In this document: piece after piece, positions 43,626 to 54,075 of the stretch
How the letters are laid out: every line of letters begins with the position of its first letter
How positions within the stretch are numbered: the stretch's first letter is position 1
Origin: Rhipidocladum racemiflorum
Lineage: Eukaryota > Streptophyta > Magnoliopsida > Poales > Poaceae
Length of the DNA: 64,000 nucleotides
Reading direction: 5' to 3'
Assembly: GCA_036346355.1 (NCBI GenBank)
Contig: CM070580.1
Location: 31,888,874 to 31,952,873 of the forward strand
Position numbers and translations under genes: made by a program
The notes under the pieces: generated by a model
Databases searched by the model: none
What the model saw: only the letters and a program-made list of their open reading frames with translations
Told to the model about the DNA's origin: nothing

Positions 43626-46600
43626 TGTCGGGACCCCGAATTTGCAAATCCGGACCCTCTGTGTATTCAGCACTAGTCCAGGAGCGCTTAGTGCACCGCA
43701 GTCTCAACATCGGTAAATATCACAATCATACCACTCGATACTAATAAAGTACTTTAATTAAATAGTCAAACTGGTTACTCGACCTTATGGTCAAGTTACA
43801 AATATACGCCTCGCAGGGCGAAACTTATTAAGAGAGAAATAGTAGCAGCGGAAAAATAAGATATCATCGTGGCGCCATCCAGTATACCACAGGCAATCGG
43901 CCAGGCTCGCTCCCTAAGTAGACGGTTCCTCGTGGAGCTCCTCCTCCAAAGCTGGTGTAGTCTCCTCTTCAACTGGTGTTGTATTGTGGCAAGGGTGAGT
44001 ACTTGGTACTCAGCAAGTTATGCACAGAATGCAGGCTAATAGACTATATGCATGGCTTGATACAAAGGAATAGCTCAAGGTATATTTACAGTAAACAGCA
44101 TTTGACAAGTAACATAAGTAGATTCGAAAGCAGTAGAAACAAGTATACCATAATTAACTTTTCAAGGAGTTTAATAAACATCTTTCCCATCCTAATCCAC
44201 ATTTCTATCAACATCATTATTAATCCAACCCAACCTTTCAAGTCCAAGTTATTTTTGAGAAAATCTAACCCTTGACTGTAATTCCCGAGTGATGTCCAAT
44301 ACCGCGGACACGGCTATTCGAATAGATTCTACACTCTGCAGAGGTTATGCACTTTACCCACAAGATACAGTCAAACACCACAAAGGCGAGTTCCCGTAAC
44401 AAAGTCTTTCGGAAACTTCTAACAATACAAGTGGTCCTCCCCGGTTGTTGCACACTAACCCTTCCCTTAGATAAAGGCGAAGTTTAGGCCAACCAACCGT
44501 TAGATGGGTACTGGCCTCGGCCGATGCGGCTCCCGTACAACTTACACAAAGGGTGTAGTTGACCTCCTGAGGTCCCACAGGTACGTTATTAGCAACTTAA
44601 TCAACTAGGTCCGTCCCATTACAGACATGTGGTTGCACGTTAGACCCAGTTCAAAGGCTTGCAAGGTGAAGTCCTTAGGGTGACCAGGGCAAGACTACCC
44701 GAAGAACCAAACCAACATTCCCAATGCCACAACTGGCCCACCTGATTATTCTTGCCACATGCCCCGGTCGAAAACTATTTATCAAACCCCAGTTGATTAC
44801 CATGCACCACGTGCCATCAACATCACATGATACCTTTCCAAAACAGGTTCAATATATCATTAAGTCAATATTAACATTTGATTGTCCAAAATCATGTCAT
44901 GAGCACGTAGCAGGTCTAAGCAGTAAACTACAACGGTCTAAAACCCATGTTGGCAATTTAATAATGTCCAACTAGTAATCCACAACTAGGGTGACAAGGG
45001 GTCATGGCACATATTTAATTAATCAAGGTGTCATACAACAATTTGGCATTTATCTACCTTCCCATATTTAAATAAAGTATTTTCTAATTGAACTAGCATG
45101 CAATAGGTTAAATCAAAATAGGTTTCAAAATAGGATCAACATGGTCAAAGCACAACTTGCCTTCAAAAAGTACTTGTTCTTGGTCTTGGGTTGGATCCTG
45201 AGTCAATACTTCTCCTTCGAATTCTTCCGGCACTTCAACGTCTACTCGTAAAGCGTGCAAATAGCAATACACAAATAAACAATAGGCAAAAAGTGTCCAA
45301 ACATCCAAATGAAATCCATAAACAGAGAGAACATAATTTTATGAATTTTTAGAAACTGGAATCGTCAAATTCGGAGTTAAAATGCAAAAGTTATAGCATT
45401 TTGAAGTCTAAATAATCAATTAAATAATTTTACAGAGGAAAACTTTAGTCCAAAAATTAAATAAAATTCATAATTAGGTAGATCTCAATTTTATACAAAT
45501 TTAGAAATTTGAATCACTCAAATCGGAGTTGAAACGCAAAAGTTATAAGCGTTTGAAGTTTGAAACAAAATCTGAAATCATTATTTTGAATTAATAAATC
45601 ATTTTCTTTTTCGGAAAATCATTTATTGCGTCAGCCTGGACACGTGGCAGCCTCTGATTGGTCTGCTGACGTCAGCAGGTCCATGGACCTGGTCCACGCT
45701 CGGCTCGGGTCTACCGTGGACTCGGTCCACGGCTCCACGTGTCACTGACATGTGGGTCCCCCTCGGGTGACGTCACTTTATTGGCGTCGGCGAGGGCTCG
45801 ACCGCATCGGCAGTGGGTCCCATGGGTGACGTCATTCTTGGCGTCGGCGCCTGCTGGGACAAGCTGGCGACATGCGGGCGCCATGGCGTCGGCGTGGCGT
45901 CATGGTGCGGTTTAATCACGTCGGCCCGACATGGCGGCGTGTCGGCGTCCTACCTGCGAAGCGGCCGAGGCGGTCGGGCTTCCCGACACGTGGCGCAATC
46001 TCGGCCGTTGATTTGAAATTCAACGGCCCAGATTAGATCGGCTCTCACGCCGTTTGGGTTAACGCGTTTGATCTGAACCGTTGGATCTAGATCCAGCGGT
46101 CGAGATTGATCTTGAGATTTTTGGGCGGGATCTCACCGGGGTGACGTGGCGTGATCTTGGGCCGTGCGATGAAGATCCAACGGCTCGCGATGCTGCGACG
46201 GCCCGATGGCGACCGCGGCGAGCAGGCCACCGGAGAGCAACGGCAGCGAGCCGACGGCGCCGGGGCCTCTCCGTGAGTGGGAGTTACCGCAGTGCGCCTT
46301 GGCTTGAGGACTCGGGCCCAGGCTCCAACTCGGCGGAAGACGGCGGCGGCGGGGCGAGAGGCAAGGGCGTGGCGGAGGCTTCTCCAACTACGGCGAGCAA
46401 TAAGCGAAGTCGGCAGCGGCGGCTAGGGCTAGGGCGCTTGGGGCAAGCGACGACGAGACAAGGGCGAACCTCGGCGCGGTCGGGCATTAAATGCCGGCCT
46501 AACGCCGAGATCCTCGCGAATCAGTGGCGGAGCCGATGACGACGGCAGTCCGTTCGAACACGGGCGAGATAGCGTGGACGACGCGCCGCCCACGTGGCGC

Positions 46601-47098
46601 GCGATCGACGGCCGAGATTGGCTCGGCGCGGCCGTGCCTAAGCGCGATTGATCCTGACAGTTAGATCTTGATCCAACGGTTCGGATACGATCTGGGGTTG
46701 ACGCGGTTGGGTCAAGTCAAGTGGCGCGGTAGCTCGGTCGGACTCGAGTCCGACTCGGGTTCGACTTCGATCGGATGAATAGTACTTGACCCAACTCAAT
46801 TTCTAGCGATTTAATAATTAAAAATAATTTCCTAAATTCATTTAATTCATTAAAAATAGCAAAAGACTTCGAGAAAAATTCGGAAAAATTCTGGAAAATA
46901 TTTTAGGGTATTTGGGACTCAAATAAAATATTTCCAACAAAATTTTATTTGCAAAGTCTAATTCTTTAATTATTTCAAAATGGAATAAATTCAAATAAAT
47001 TCCAAATAAATCCAAATAAATTCCAGAAAATTCCAAAAATTCACCAAGGTGCCAAATCACACATAGATTTAGGAAAAGCAAAATTTTGGGGTGTTACA
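43626..47098 (-). repeat. Gypsy 5' LTR (right copy), 3473 bp
   Basis: On the - strand this is the upstream, promoter-bearing LTR. It begins at the Harbinger junction (47098) and ends next to the primer site (43626). Confidence 0.95.
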
Positions 47099-47141
47099 CA
47101 GGGTCACGTACAAGGATCCATGACACGGTAACACTAGAATA

Positions 47142-48502
47142 CTACCCGTCATGGCGGGCCCAAAGGTGTTCTACCAAGTCCCCCTGCAACCGATGATGGA
47201 GTTCGCGGTTTCTTTGCCTTTGAGTTGCTTTGATGCAGTGCAAGATCGACCCTTCTGTTGACGTCCTCGTCAAGACAGGGGTACCCATATAGTCAAAGGC
47301 CTCCTCCTGCATTGGACCATCCCTCTCGTCCTCGATAACCATGTTGTGCAAAATGATGCAGGCAGTCATTATGTACCAAAGTGTCCTCTGATTCCAGGAA
47401 CGACCGGGACCCCGTACAATAGCAAACCTTGCCTGGAGCACTTCGAAAGCTCTCTCGACATCCTTCCTAGTTGCGGCCTGCATCTTGGAGAAGTACATCC
47501 TCTTGTTTCCCATTGGGGCAGGAATGGCCTTCACGAAGGTGGCCCACTCAGGATATATGCCATCGGCGAGGTAGTATCCCATGTTGTATTGGTTTCCATT
47601 GACGGAGTAGTTGACCTCCGGCGTTGAACCATCATTATCCCTAGAAAATAAGTTAGAACGATGTAGCACATTAATGTCGTTCAAGCTACCGGGCATTCCA
47701 AAGAAAGCGTGCCAGATCCATAGGTCGTACGAAGCCACAGCCTCCAGGACTATAGAAGGCTTTCGTGTATGCCCTGTGAAATCCCCCTGCCATGCTTTCG
47801 GGCAGTTCTTCCAAGTCCAGTGCATGCAGTCGATGCTACCAAGCATCCTAGGGAAACCTCTGTGATCACCAATTTGTAGGAGTCTCGCCGTGTCAGCTGC
47901 GTTCGGAGAGCGCAGATATTGCTCGCCGAACACCTCCACGACCACCTTTACAAACTTCTTAAGAGCTTCAAGCGCGGTACTTTCCCCAATCCTCACGTAC
48001 TCGTCCACACCGTCAGCAGGGACACCGTATGCTAGCTGGCAGATACATGCCGTCATCTTTTGTAGAGGGTGCAAGCTGAGCTTCCCGGTGGCATCCCGGG
48101 TTTGCTTGAACCAATCGTCGTGTCCTTACACAGCTTCGGTTATGCGTATAAAAAGGGACCGGCTCATCCTAAACCTGCGTAGCACATAACCATACATTTT
48201 CGGGAAAAAAAACAAACATTACCAATGCATCATCGATTGGTCTGAGAAAATCTGGCTTCGTACCTACGCCTAAACAATGTGTGGCCATACACAGGGGAAC
48301 TTGCGAAGTAATCATCATATAGCCTAGCCACTCCTTCACAGTGACCTCTGTTCCTAACCGCATGTCCCAGAACCGAGCCCTTTCGACGGATGCTGGATTC
48401 TGCGCCCTCCTCCTCCGCTGCTTCTCCCATGAGAAGGAGGACCTCATCGTCATCACTTGACGACGACAAGTACTCACGACTCAATGGGTTGAAAGAATTC
48501 AT
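47142..48502 (-). pseudogene. PIF/Harbinger DDE transposase, two exons, one in-frame stop
   Basis: Exon 1 is 48502-48264 (ATG 48502, MNSFNPLSREYL; upstream TTG rejected) and exon 2 is 48174-47142, joined by a GT-AG intron that creates the family motif LFRRRFRMSRSLF. The total is 424 codons. The catalytic triad is present: D at 47829-47831 (GSIDCMHW), D at 47676-47678 (LNDINVL) and E at 47454-47456 (DVERAFEVLQ). The only fault I see is TAA at 48128-48126, just before the HDDWFKQTRDATGKL block. The C-terminus (TACIILHNMVIEDER) is complete. The enzyme cuts and pastes at TTA/TAA targets together with ORF1 protein. One base change would separate this copy from an open frame. Confidence 0.9.
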
Positions 48503-48786
48503 GCTCAGGTTTGCTGGGAGAGGTTGTTGTTCAGCTTGTGAGGGGATGAGTACCGACGACAAGCACTCGTAACTATTTGCAACCAGATGAATGGAACCCC
48601 TAGATATATAGAATTGTTGGGTTGGTTGGGAGGGGATGATGAAAAGTTAGGTACTTTAGGGAAGGGAAGGGAATGGGGAAGGGAAGCTGCCGGAGTGCTT
48701 GCCTGGGAAGGGAATGGAAACTGGGAAAGGAATCCCTTTGGAGGCTGGAAAGGGAATGAAACGCTGGGATACGCTTGGAGATGGTC
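48503..48786. other. Right subterminal region of the Harbinger element
   Basis: Purine-rich DNA with at least eight GGGAA words (48655-48760) before the inverted repeat. The same word dominates the MITE at 4200-4455 and may be a transposase- or ORF1-binding motif. Confidence 0.65.
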
Positions 48787-48789
48787 TTA

Positions 48790-49413
48790 GAATTGCCTTT
48801 ATGCTGTGATCTACCTCTAAAAATTAAACCTTCAGCCTTAACTTCAAAACGAGAATTAATATCAAATTTCTCCTTGGACAACAAATTTGACTTAACATTA
48901 TCAAAATTAAGGGTGTCATGATTGCAATAAAGCATAATTTATTTGAGGTGTTTAAAGGTAGCAGGCAAAGAGACGACCAACATAATAGCCTTATCTTCAT
49001 CATCAATTTTTACTTCTAATTTCTCAAGATCAATGATGAGTGAATTAAACTCATTAAGATGAGAATGAATAGAGGTTCCTTCCGCCATGTGAATTGTGTA
49101 CATGCGCTCTTTGAGGCGTAATTTATTGGCGAGACTTTTCTTCATGTGTAAATCTTCTAATTTTTTTCCATAGTTGTGCGGCAGTGGTCTCGCTGATAAC
49201 TTCACGCAAATCATCTGTAGACAAACTGAGCTGTATGACGGAAAGGGCTTTTTGGTCAAGTTCTTCCCATTGCTCATCTGTCATTGTCACCGGTTTAGTT
49301 GGAAATGCTTTTCTGGCACCCACTTGTGTAAAAATGGCTTTCATTTCAATCTGCCATATTGCAAGACTGATCTTGCCATCAAACTTTTCAATGTCAAATT
49401 TAGTAGACGACAT
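48790..49413 (-). pseudogene. Copia gag (UBN2), 5' part, interrupted by Harbinger
   Basis: ATG 49413 starts MSSTKFDIEKFDGKISLAIW, the classic copia gag opening, followed by DLREVISETTAAQLWKK. A frameshift near 49160 moves the reading to SLANKLRLKERMYTIHMAEG, and a further shift leads to AEGLIFRGRSQHKGN at 48840-48790. The frame continues at 30937 after the Harbinger insert as RSKSRSKSRGCKSS. The gag zinc knuckle is on the other side of the insert. Confidence 0.85.
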
Positions 49414-50225
49414 AATGAAGAATAAAATTGCAGATCAAATAATATGGTAGATTCTGAAGAAAAAAAATCCTGGTACATTCTGAGTGCGCGAAGTAATTCT
49501 TCTGTACTGCTCGGGGTGCACGAAGCAAATTCTGCTGAAAAACCTCCTTTTTTTCAGCAACAACCTTTTTTTTCTTAATCCTCATGAACCGGACTTGAAT
49601 ATGAGCCAAAACCTTACTTCACGGACTTGAAAGGTCTTGTATTTTTCATGGGGAGAATAACCTGAACTAGTCAAAGCCTTCTTTCTCACGGACGTGAAAC
49701 ACTTGGAGTCCTTTTATGTTTTCTCAAAGACGTGAAGCAAAGCACGAAGAGTTGGAGTCTGATCGAGTGGCTTGCAGTCTTCACCAATCCACCGCCGGCC
49801 GGAGACAAACTGTCGGCAGAGAGTCTGATGGGCCGGCGTCGAGACAGCCGCACGTGGCATCGCTAAAGGGCTGGTAGATCAAAGAAGGCAGCGCATCGGT
49901 GGGTGGCCGCAGAGACCTTGAGGTCGACGAGCGCGAACTCGACAATGGCGGGTCGGAGAAGAGCCGGCGCCGGAGTCTCGAAGGATGTGTGGGCTGAAAT
50001 TGCTGGTGGTCACGAAGGCGACCAGAAGACGACGCAGTGGCCGTGCGAAGGTGAGGCCTCGGTCGGAAGACGGAGCCGCCGAGAAGGCCGAGGCGGCAGT
50101 TGGTGGCTCTGCGGTGAAGACCGAAGGCCGAGACATCGAAGGATGGCCGGTGAGAGGCCAGTGTCGGTGCAGTTGGAAGGAGGTTGCGCAGCTGGCAGCC
50201 GGCAGCGCAATCTAGAACCAGATAT
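49414..50225 (-). other. Leader of the - strand copia element
   Basis: About 810 bp between primer site and gag. The part at 49780-50220 is GC-rich and open in several frames on both strands, with no known domain. A leader this long is unusual for a copia element with such a short LTR, so foreign DNA may be included. Confidence 0.5.
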
Positions 50226-50237
50226 GCTCTGATACCA
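50226..50237 (-). other. Primer-binding site of the - strand copia element
   Basis: On the - strand TGGTATCAGAGC lies two bases after the LTR. Confidence 0.9.
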
Positions 50238-50239
50238 CT

Positions 50240-50466
50240 TGTTAGGGTTAGAGAACGGCAAAATAATGGAGATACAGATTTAACGTGGAAAAGCCCTTGC
50301 GGGAATAAACTACAGGAAACAATATACTATTTTGTTTAAGGATTACATGTACAAGGGGCTAGCTTATATAGCCAAAGAGTCCGAGTAGTTGAAGACTAGG
50401 ACTAACAACCTATTTGGATAGTACCAAAAGATATGGTAGTTAGAGATATTTGAGTTATCTCCAACA
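50240..50466 (-). repeat. 5' LTR of the - strand copia element, 227 bp
   Basis: On the - strand it starts TGTTGGAGATAACTC and ends CCCTAACA, next to the primer site. No partner LTR remains in the window, in keeping with loss of the element's 3' half. Confidence 0.85.
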
Positions 50467-51072
50467 GTATTCAAAGTGAAAGATTCAGAAGGAAGGAAAG
50501 ATTGTAGATCACAAAGCACGTCTTGTTGCAAAAGGTTATGCACAGAGACAAGGGGTTGATTTTGAAGAGGTATTTGCTCCAATGGCTCGACTTGAGACCG
50601 TTCATTTGCTCATTGCTTTGGAAGCTCATGGAGTTTGAGCAGTTGACCATATGGATGTTAAGTTAGCCTTCTTGAATGGTGAATTGACGGAAGAAGTATA
50701 TGTGTCACAACCACTAGGGTTTGGTGATGAGAAGAGACCACAGTCAGTGTTAAGGTTGAAGGCACTTTATGGTCTACGGCAAACACCCCGAGCATGGAAT
50801 TTTAAGTTGGACAAGAGTCTTCTGTCACTTGGGTTTGAGAGAGTCCACTTGAGCATGCTGTTTACCGAAAAGTGTGTGCACGTTAAGTTTTATTAGTTGG
50901 AGTACATGTGGATGACTTGATTATCACATCTTCAACTTTGGGGGATATCATTGAGTTCAAGAAGCTAGAGCACCCCAAAGCTTCGACGCAGTGTCTAACA
51001 CATATTGGCTGAGGATTAGTGTTGATGGATGGATGCTTTGAGATTGGTGTTGTGATAAATCACGGTCTGAAG
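50467..51072 (+). pseudogene. Copia reverse transcriptase fragment, + strand
   Basis: It reads VDHKARLVAKGYAQRQGVDF, FAPMARLETV, MDVKLAFLNGELTEEVYVSQP and ALYGLRQTPRAW, then HVDDLIITS after a stop at about 50893 (the YVDD block, with HVDD here). Stops also occur at about 50638. It starts exactly where the - strand LTR ends, so that LTR element inserted into this one. It may be the right half of the + strand copia whose gag is at 27842. Confidence 0.8.
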
Positions 51073-51669
51073 CAAGGTTCAAAATCCCGACGAATTTCAA
51101 AAATCTCGGCCGAGGTTTTAGATTTTGGTCGGGGATGAGATTTCAAATCCCAGCGAAATGAAAAAATTTTAAACATTTTTTTAAAAATGCTACAGTAAAT
51201 TCACATCACAGACAATTTTAATTAAAAAATGTCTATGATGATTCATCATAGATAGTTTTTGGCTAAAACGTCTGAGACCGTTTCACAGGAGGTATTTTGA
51301 CCGAATTTCAAGTTTTTTGTGCTGAGATTTCAGTTTTTCTCATCGAGATCTCGGTAATTTCATCCGAGATCTCAAAAATCCTGCTCCAAAGAAGTTGGAT
51401 TTGAAATTTGCTTTTTGAATTTCGTCATGGTTTTTGCCTAAAACCGTATGAGACCGTTTCACAGGAGGTATTTTGACTGGATTTCAAGTTTTTTGGGCTG
51501 AGATTTTGGTATTTCTCACAGAGATCTCGGAAATCCTGATAAAAAAGCCAGATTTGAAATTTGTTTTTTAGATTTTATGCGGATTTTGTTCAAAAATTCG
51601 AGATTTCATTGAAATTTTGGATTTCGTTCGCCTCTAAAATGTGATATGAAACCAAAATTTAAAACCTTG
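51073..51669. mobile_element. hAT-like non-autonomous element with an internal duplication
   Basis: Ends CAAGGTTCAAAAT and the inverse of ATTTAAAACCTTG match closely. The interior is rich in CCGAGATCTCGG words. A module of about 170 bp containing GAGACCGTTTCACAGGAGG is present twice (about 51270 and 51448). The flanks do not show a clear 8-bp duplication. The repeat at 62519-63006 has the same ends and words, so they are one family. Confidence 0.7.
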
Positions 51670-52711
51670 GTACGGAAAGTGTCCAAGTTGATAGAGCAAA
51701 TGACATGTTCTGTAGAATATTGTCACACCTATTTTTTTTAGGGAATGTCATTCGGCTGATTTTATTGATTAGTAGAGATCATTACATCGTTCGCCAAAGC
51801 ATTCAAAAGAAAACTTGGGGGTTCATCTACCCAAGTACAGTCATTTTGTGAATCAAAAGCCACCCTAACGAGCTCGTGGGCTACTTGGTTTGCCTCCCTA
51901 TTACAATGATCAATAGTGACATTGTGAAATCTACTCCACATGATAATACATTGATCATAAATAGCTGTTGCTGCGGTCATCGAAAACCCTCCATCTTGCA
52001 TCGTCTCCACGACCAACATGCAGTCCGTTTGGATAATGAAACGATTACAACCTATGTGCTGCGCTAGGGCCAGACCTTGCTTGAGGGCATGTGCTTCTTC
52101 CATTGGTGCATCTTCTACATGTGTCAAGAAGCTCATGGCTGATGTAATACACCTTCCCCCCAAGTCTCTGATATCAGTCCCGGTACTACCCTTCCCTGAG
52201 TTAGCATCAAAAGCTGCATCTACGTTCACCATAAGCATACCTTCAGGGGGTTTCTTCTAGCCTTCTCAAATTTCTATCGTTCTCTTTCTCGCTTTCATAT
52301 AGTTATTTGTCAGCGCATCAATTGTCATAGCTGATCTGAAAGGGGTTTGGATAGTTTCTCCATTTACTAATTGTCTTCTCTCCCACCAGTTGTACCATGC
52401 TCCTATTAACACAAGCTCTGCAAAACCCACATTGTTTAGTGAAGAGACTGTCCCCCCTAATCGAATTATCTCCTCCGGAAGCACTGATCCTGGGCGATCA
52501 ATATGCAATATGTTCTTGATTTTGTTCCATACTCCTAGGTTTCTCCACTTCTCTTTAACTCTTTCACACATGAACATCAAGTGTTTAATATCCTCACACC
52601 CTATCGGGCATATTGGGCAGCTTCCTTGGTTACCGATATGTTATTTGCCAGAATACCTCGACAGGGAATCATCCCATTCAGTACACGCCAGCCAAAAATC
52701 TTGATCTTTCC

Positions 52712-54075
52712 TAGGGATGGGCATTCGGTTTTTTCGGTTTTAAAATATTTCGGTTTTTGAATTTTGAAAACCAAACCGAACCGATTTAGACAATAAAACC
52801 GAACCGAATTAACCAAAATTCATTCGGTTCGGTTAATCGGTAATTCGGTTAACCGAAATTTCTGCAAAGAGCCAGACAACGAACTGCAACTAGCCAACTA
52901 TGCAATCCTTCAGCCCTTCCTTCAGCCCTTCACAAAATGGTAGAATAGACAATCTCACCGCTGTGAAAGGTGACTATAGATGTGTAAAGATGCACATATG
53001 CTACTACAGGTCAAATTTAACTGCAACTTAGAATAGCAAGCGTATGTAAAGAACCCGAGAAACATCACCGGTGCTAAAGCCAATGAACATTCTCTCAATC
53101 GCCAAAGACAGGTCCTTGTAATTCTTGTAAGTCTTGAGGTCGACCTTCATCAGATATGGGGCACCATCCATGCTGAACTTGACATACTTCAGCTGGTTGG
53201 CATCAGCATCCTCTTTGCTGCTCTTCAGCTGGTTGGCTGCCATAGTGTTCTTGCGGTAGCTGCGGATTGGTGTCCATCCCACAACTTGAGCCATGCACAA
53301 GAACATCATCACGTATCAGTAATTCAGTGTAAGAACAAGAAATGGACTGATGGAGGCGACTCAGCATTTGGTTTTAATATTAATGTGAGGTAAAAGCAAC
53401 CAAATTCAAGATTAAACAAAAGAATTCGCAGCCACGAAAGATCCTCAAATTGCAAATCAGTCCCTCCACGGTCCACCCACTCGCCCTCCAACCAACCAGC
53501 CACCCACTCGCATAGTCGCATCTCCGAAGAACTCACAGAATTAGCAGGAGACAGGTACCTACTTCGCAGCCGGCTACGGCGGCGTGGCGACCATCTTGTC
53601 ACCCTCCTCGTCAACCTCCTCCTTACCCTTCCCGGCGGCGGCAGCGGTGTGACCTCGTCGGAGAACACGCGCTTGGCGCCCTTGGTGGGCAACAGCTCCA
53701 GGGTGGTGGTGGCTATGGCCGCGGCCGAGCGGCGGTCCGGTCGCTCGGAGCCGGGGAGGTCGAGGCGGAGCTCGGTGCCCAGGTCGATCGCCGGTGGGGG
53801 ATTGAGGGAATCGCTGAACCGGGTGAGAGGCGAGTGAGTAGTGACGATGTGGGATTGCGGTTTTTTTTGCTGTGGCCTAGGGGCTGTGGAAGGGGAAATG
53901 GGGAATCGCCAAATCGGGATAGAAGTTGTAATCGGTTTTCGGTTCATTCGCTTTCTACCGATTCAAAACCGAACCGAATACCGAAAACCGAAAACCGAAA
54001 AAACCGAAAAAATTGGTTAATTCGGTTCGGTTCGGTAATTCGGTTTCGGTTTCGGTTTAAAAATACCCACCCCTA
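52712..54075. mobile_element. Non-autonomous hAT element carrying a host gene fragment (Pack-hAT type)
   Basis: Ends TAGGGATGGGCATT and the inverse of TAGGGGTGGGTATT, with an exact 8-bp target duplication ATCTTTCC (52704-52711 and 54076-54083). Subterminal DNA on both sides is filled with TTCGGTT/AACCGAA words. The centre (about 53040-53860) is an Aux/IAA gene piece and not transposon DNA. Confidence 0.92.
53040..53850 (-). pseudogene. Captured Aux/IAA gene fragment (domains I, II and part of III)
   Basis: On the - strand the first exon piece (about 53830-53563) encodes LGTELRLDLPGSERPDRR, which is the domain I LxLxL repressor motif. It continues LELLPTKGAKRVFSDEV, and after a frameshift KEEVDEEGDKMVATPP, ending at a GT donor (53562-53561). 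The second piece (about 53300-53050) encodes AQVVGWTPIRSYRKN, the domain II degron region (normally VGWPP), then FSMDGAPYLMKVDLKTYKNY and FIGFSTGDVS from domain III. The intron is retained but its acceptor looks damaged. Domain IV is absent. Aux/IAA proteins repress auxin-response factors in the nucleus. This copy has a degron Pro-to-Thr change and cannot encode a full protein. Confidence 0.85.

Larger units (their letters stand above)
34451..47098 (-). mobile_element. Ty3/gypsy LTR retrotransposon (chromovirus-like), 12.6 kb, nested in Harbinger
   Basis: LTRs at 34451-37935 and 43626-47098 start TGTCGGGACCCC and end GGGTGTTACA. The target duplication CAGGG is exact (34446-34450 and 47099-47103). 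The element reads on the - strand: primer site at 43621, an extra ORF, gag, then protease-RT-RNase H-integrase, which is the gypsy order. A chromodomain-like tail (KILDT, CRVQWSNHEESEATWE) at about 38030-38160 marks a chromovirus, probably Tekay/Del type. It is the youngest layer here. Confidence 0.95.
30941..48786. mobile_element. PIF/Harbinger transposon, 17.8 kb including a nested gypsy element
   Basis: Terminal repeats GACCATCTCCAAGC (30941-30954) and its exact inverse (48773-48786) are flanked by TTA on both sides (30938-30940 and 48787-48789), the standard Harbinger target duplication. It encodes the two classical proteins: a Myb/SANT-like ORF1 (33119-34188, +) and a DDE transposase (48502-47142, -), facing each other. 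An unrecognised acidic ORF lies near the left end. Without the gypsy insert (34451-47098 plus one CAGGG) the element is about 5.2 kb, a normal length. Subterminal DNA on the right is GGGAA-rich, like the MITE at 4200-4455. Confidence 0.95.
29543..50466 (-). mobile_element. - strand Ty1/copia element, 3' half deleted, split by the Harbinger element
   Basis: On the - strand the order is LTR (50466-50240), primer site, leader, gag (49413-48790), then, beyond the Harbinger insert, zinc knuckle, protease and integrase (30937-29543). The sequence then stops in the integrase C-terminal part. Reverse transcriptase, RNase H and the 3' LTR are missing. Removing the Harbinger and one TTA restores an exact open frame through the zinc-knuckle region, so both parts belong to one element. 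Confidence 0.85.
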
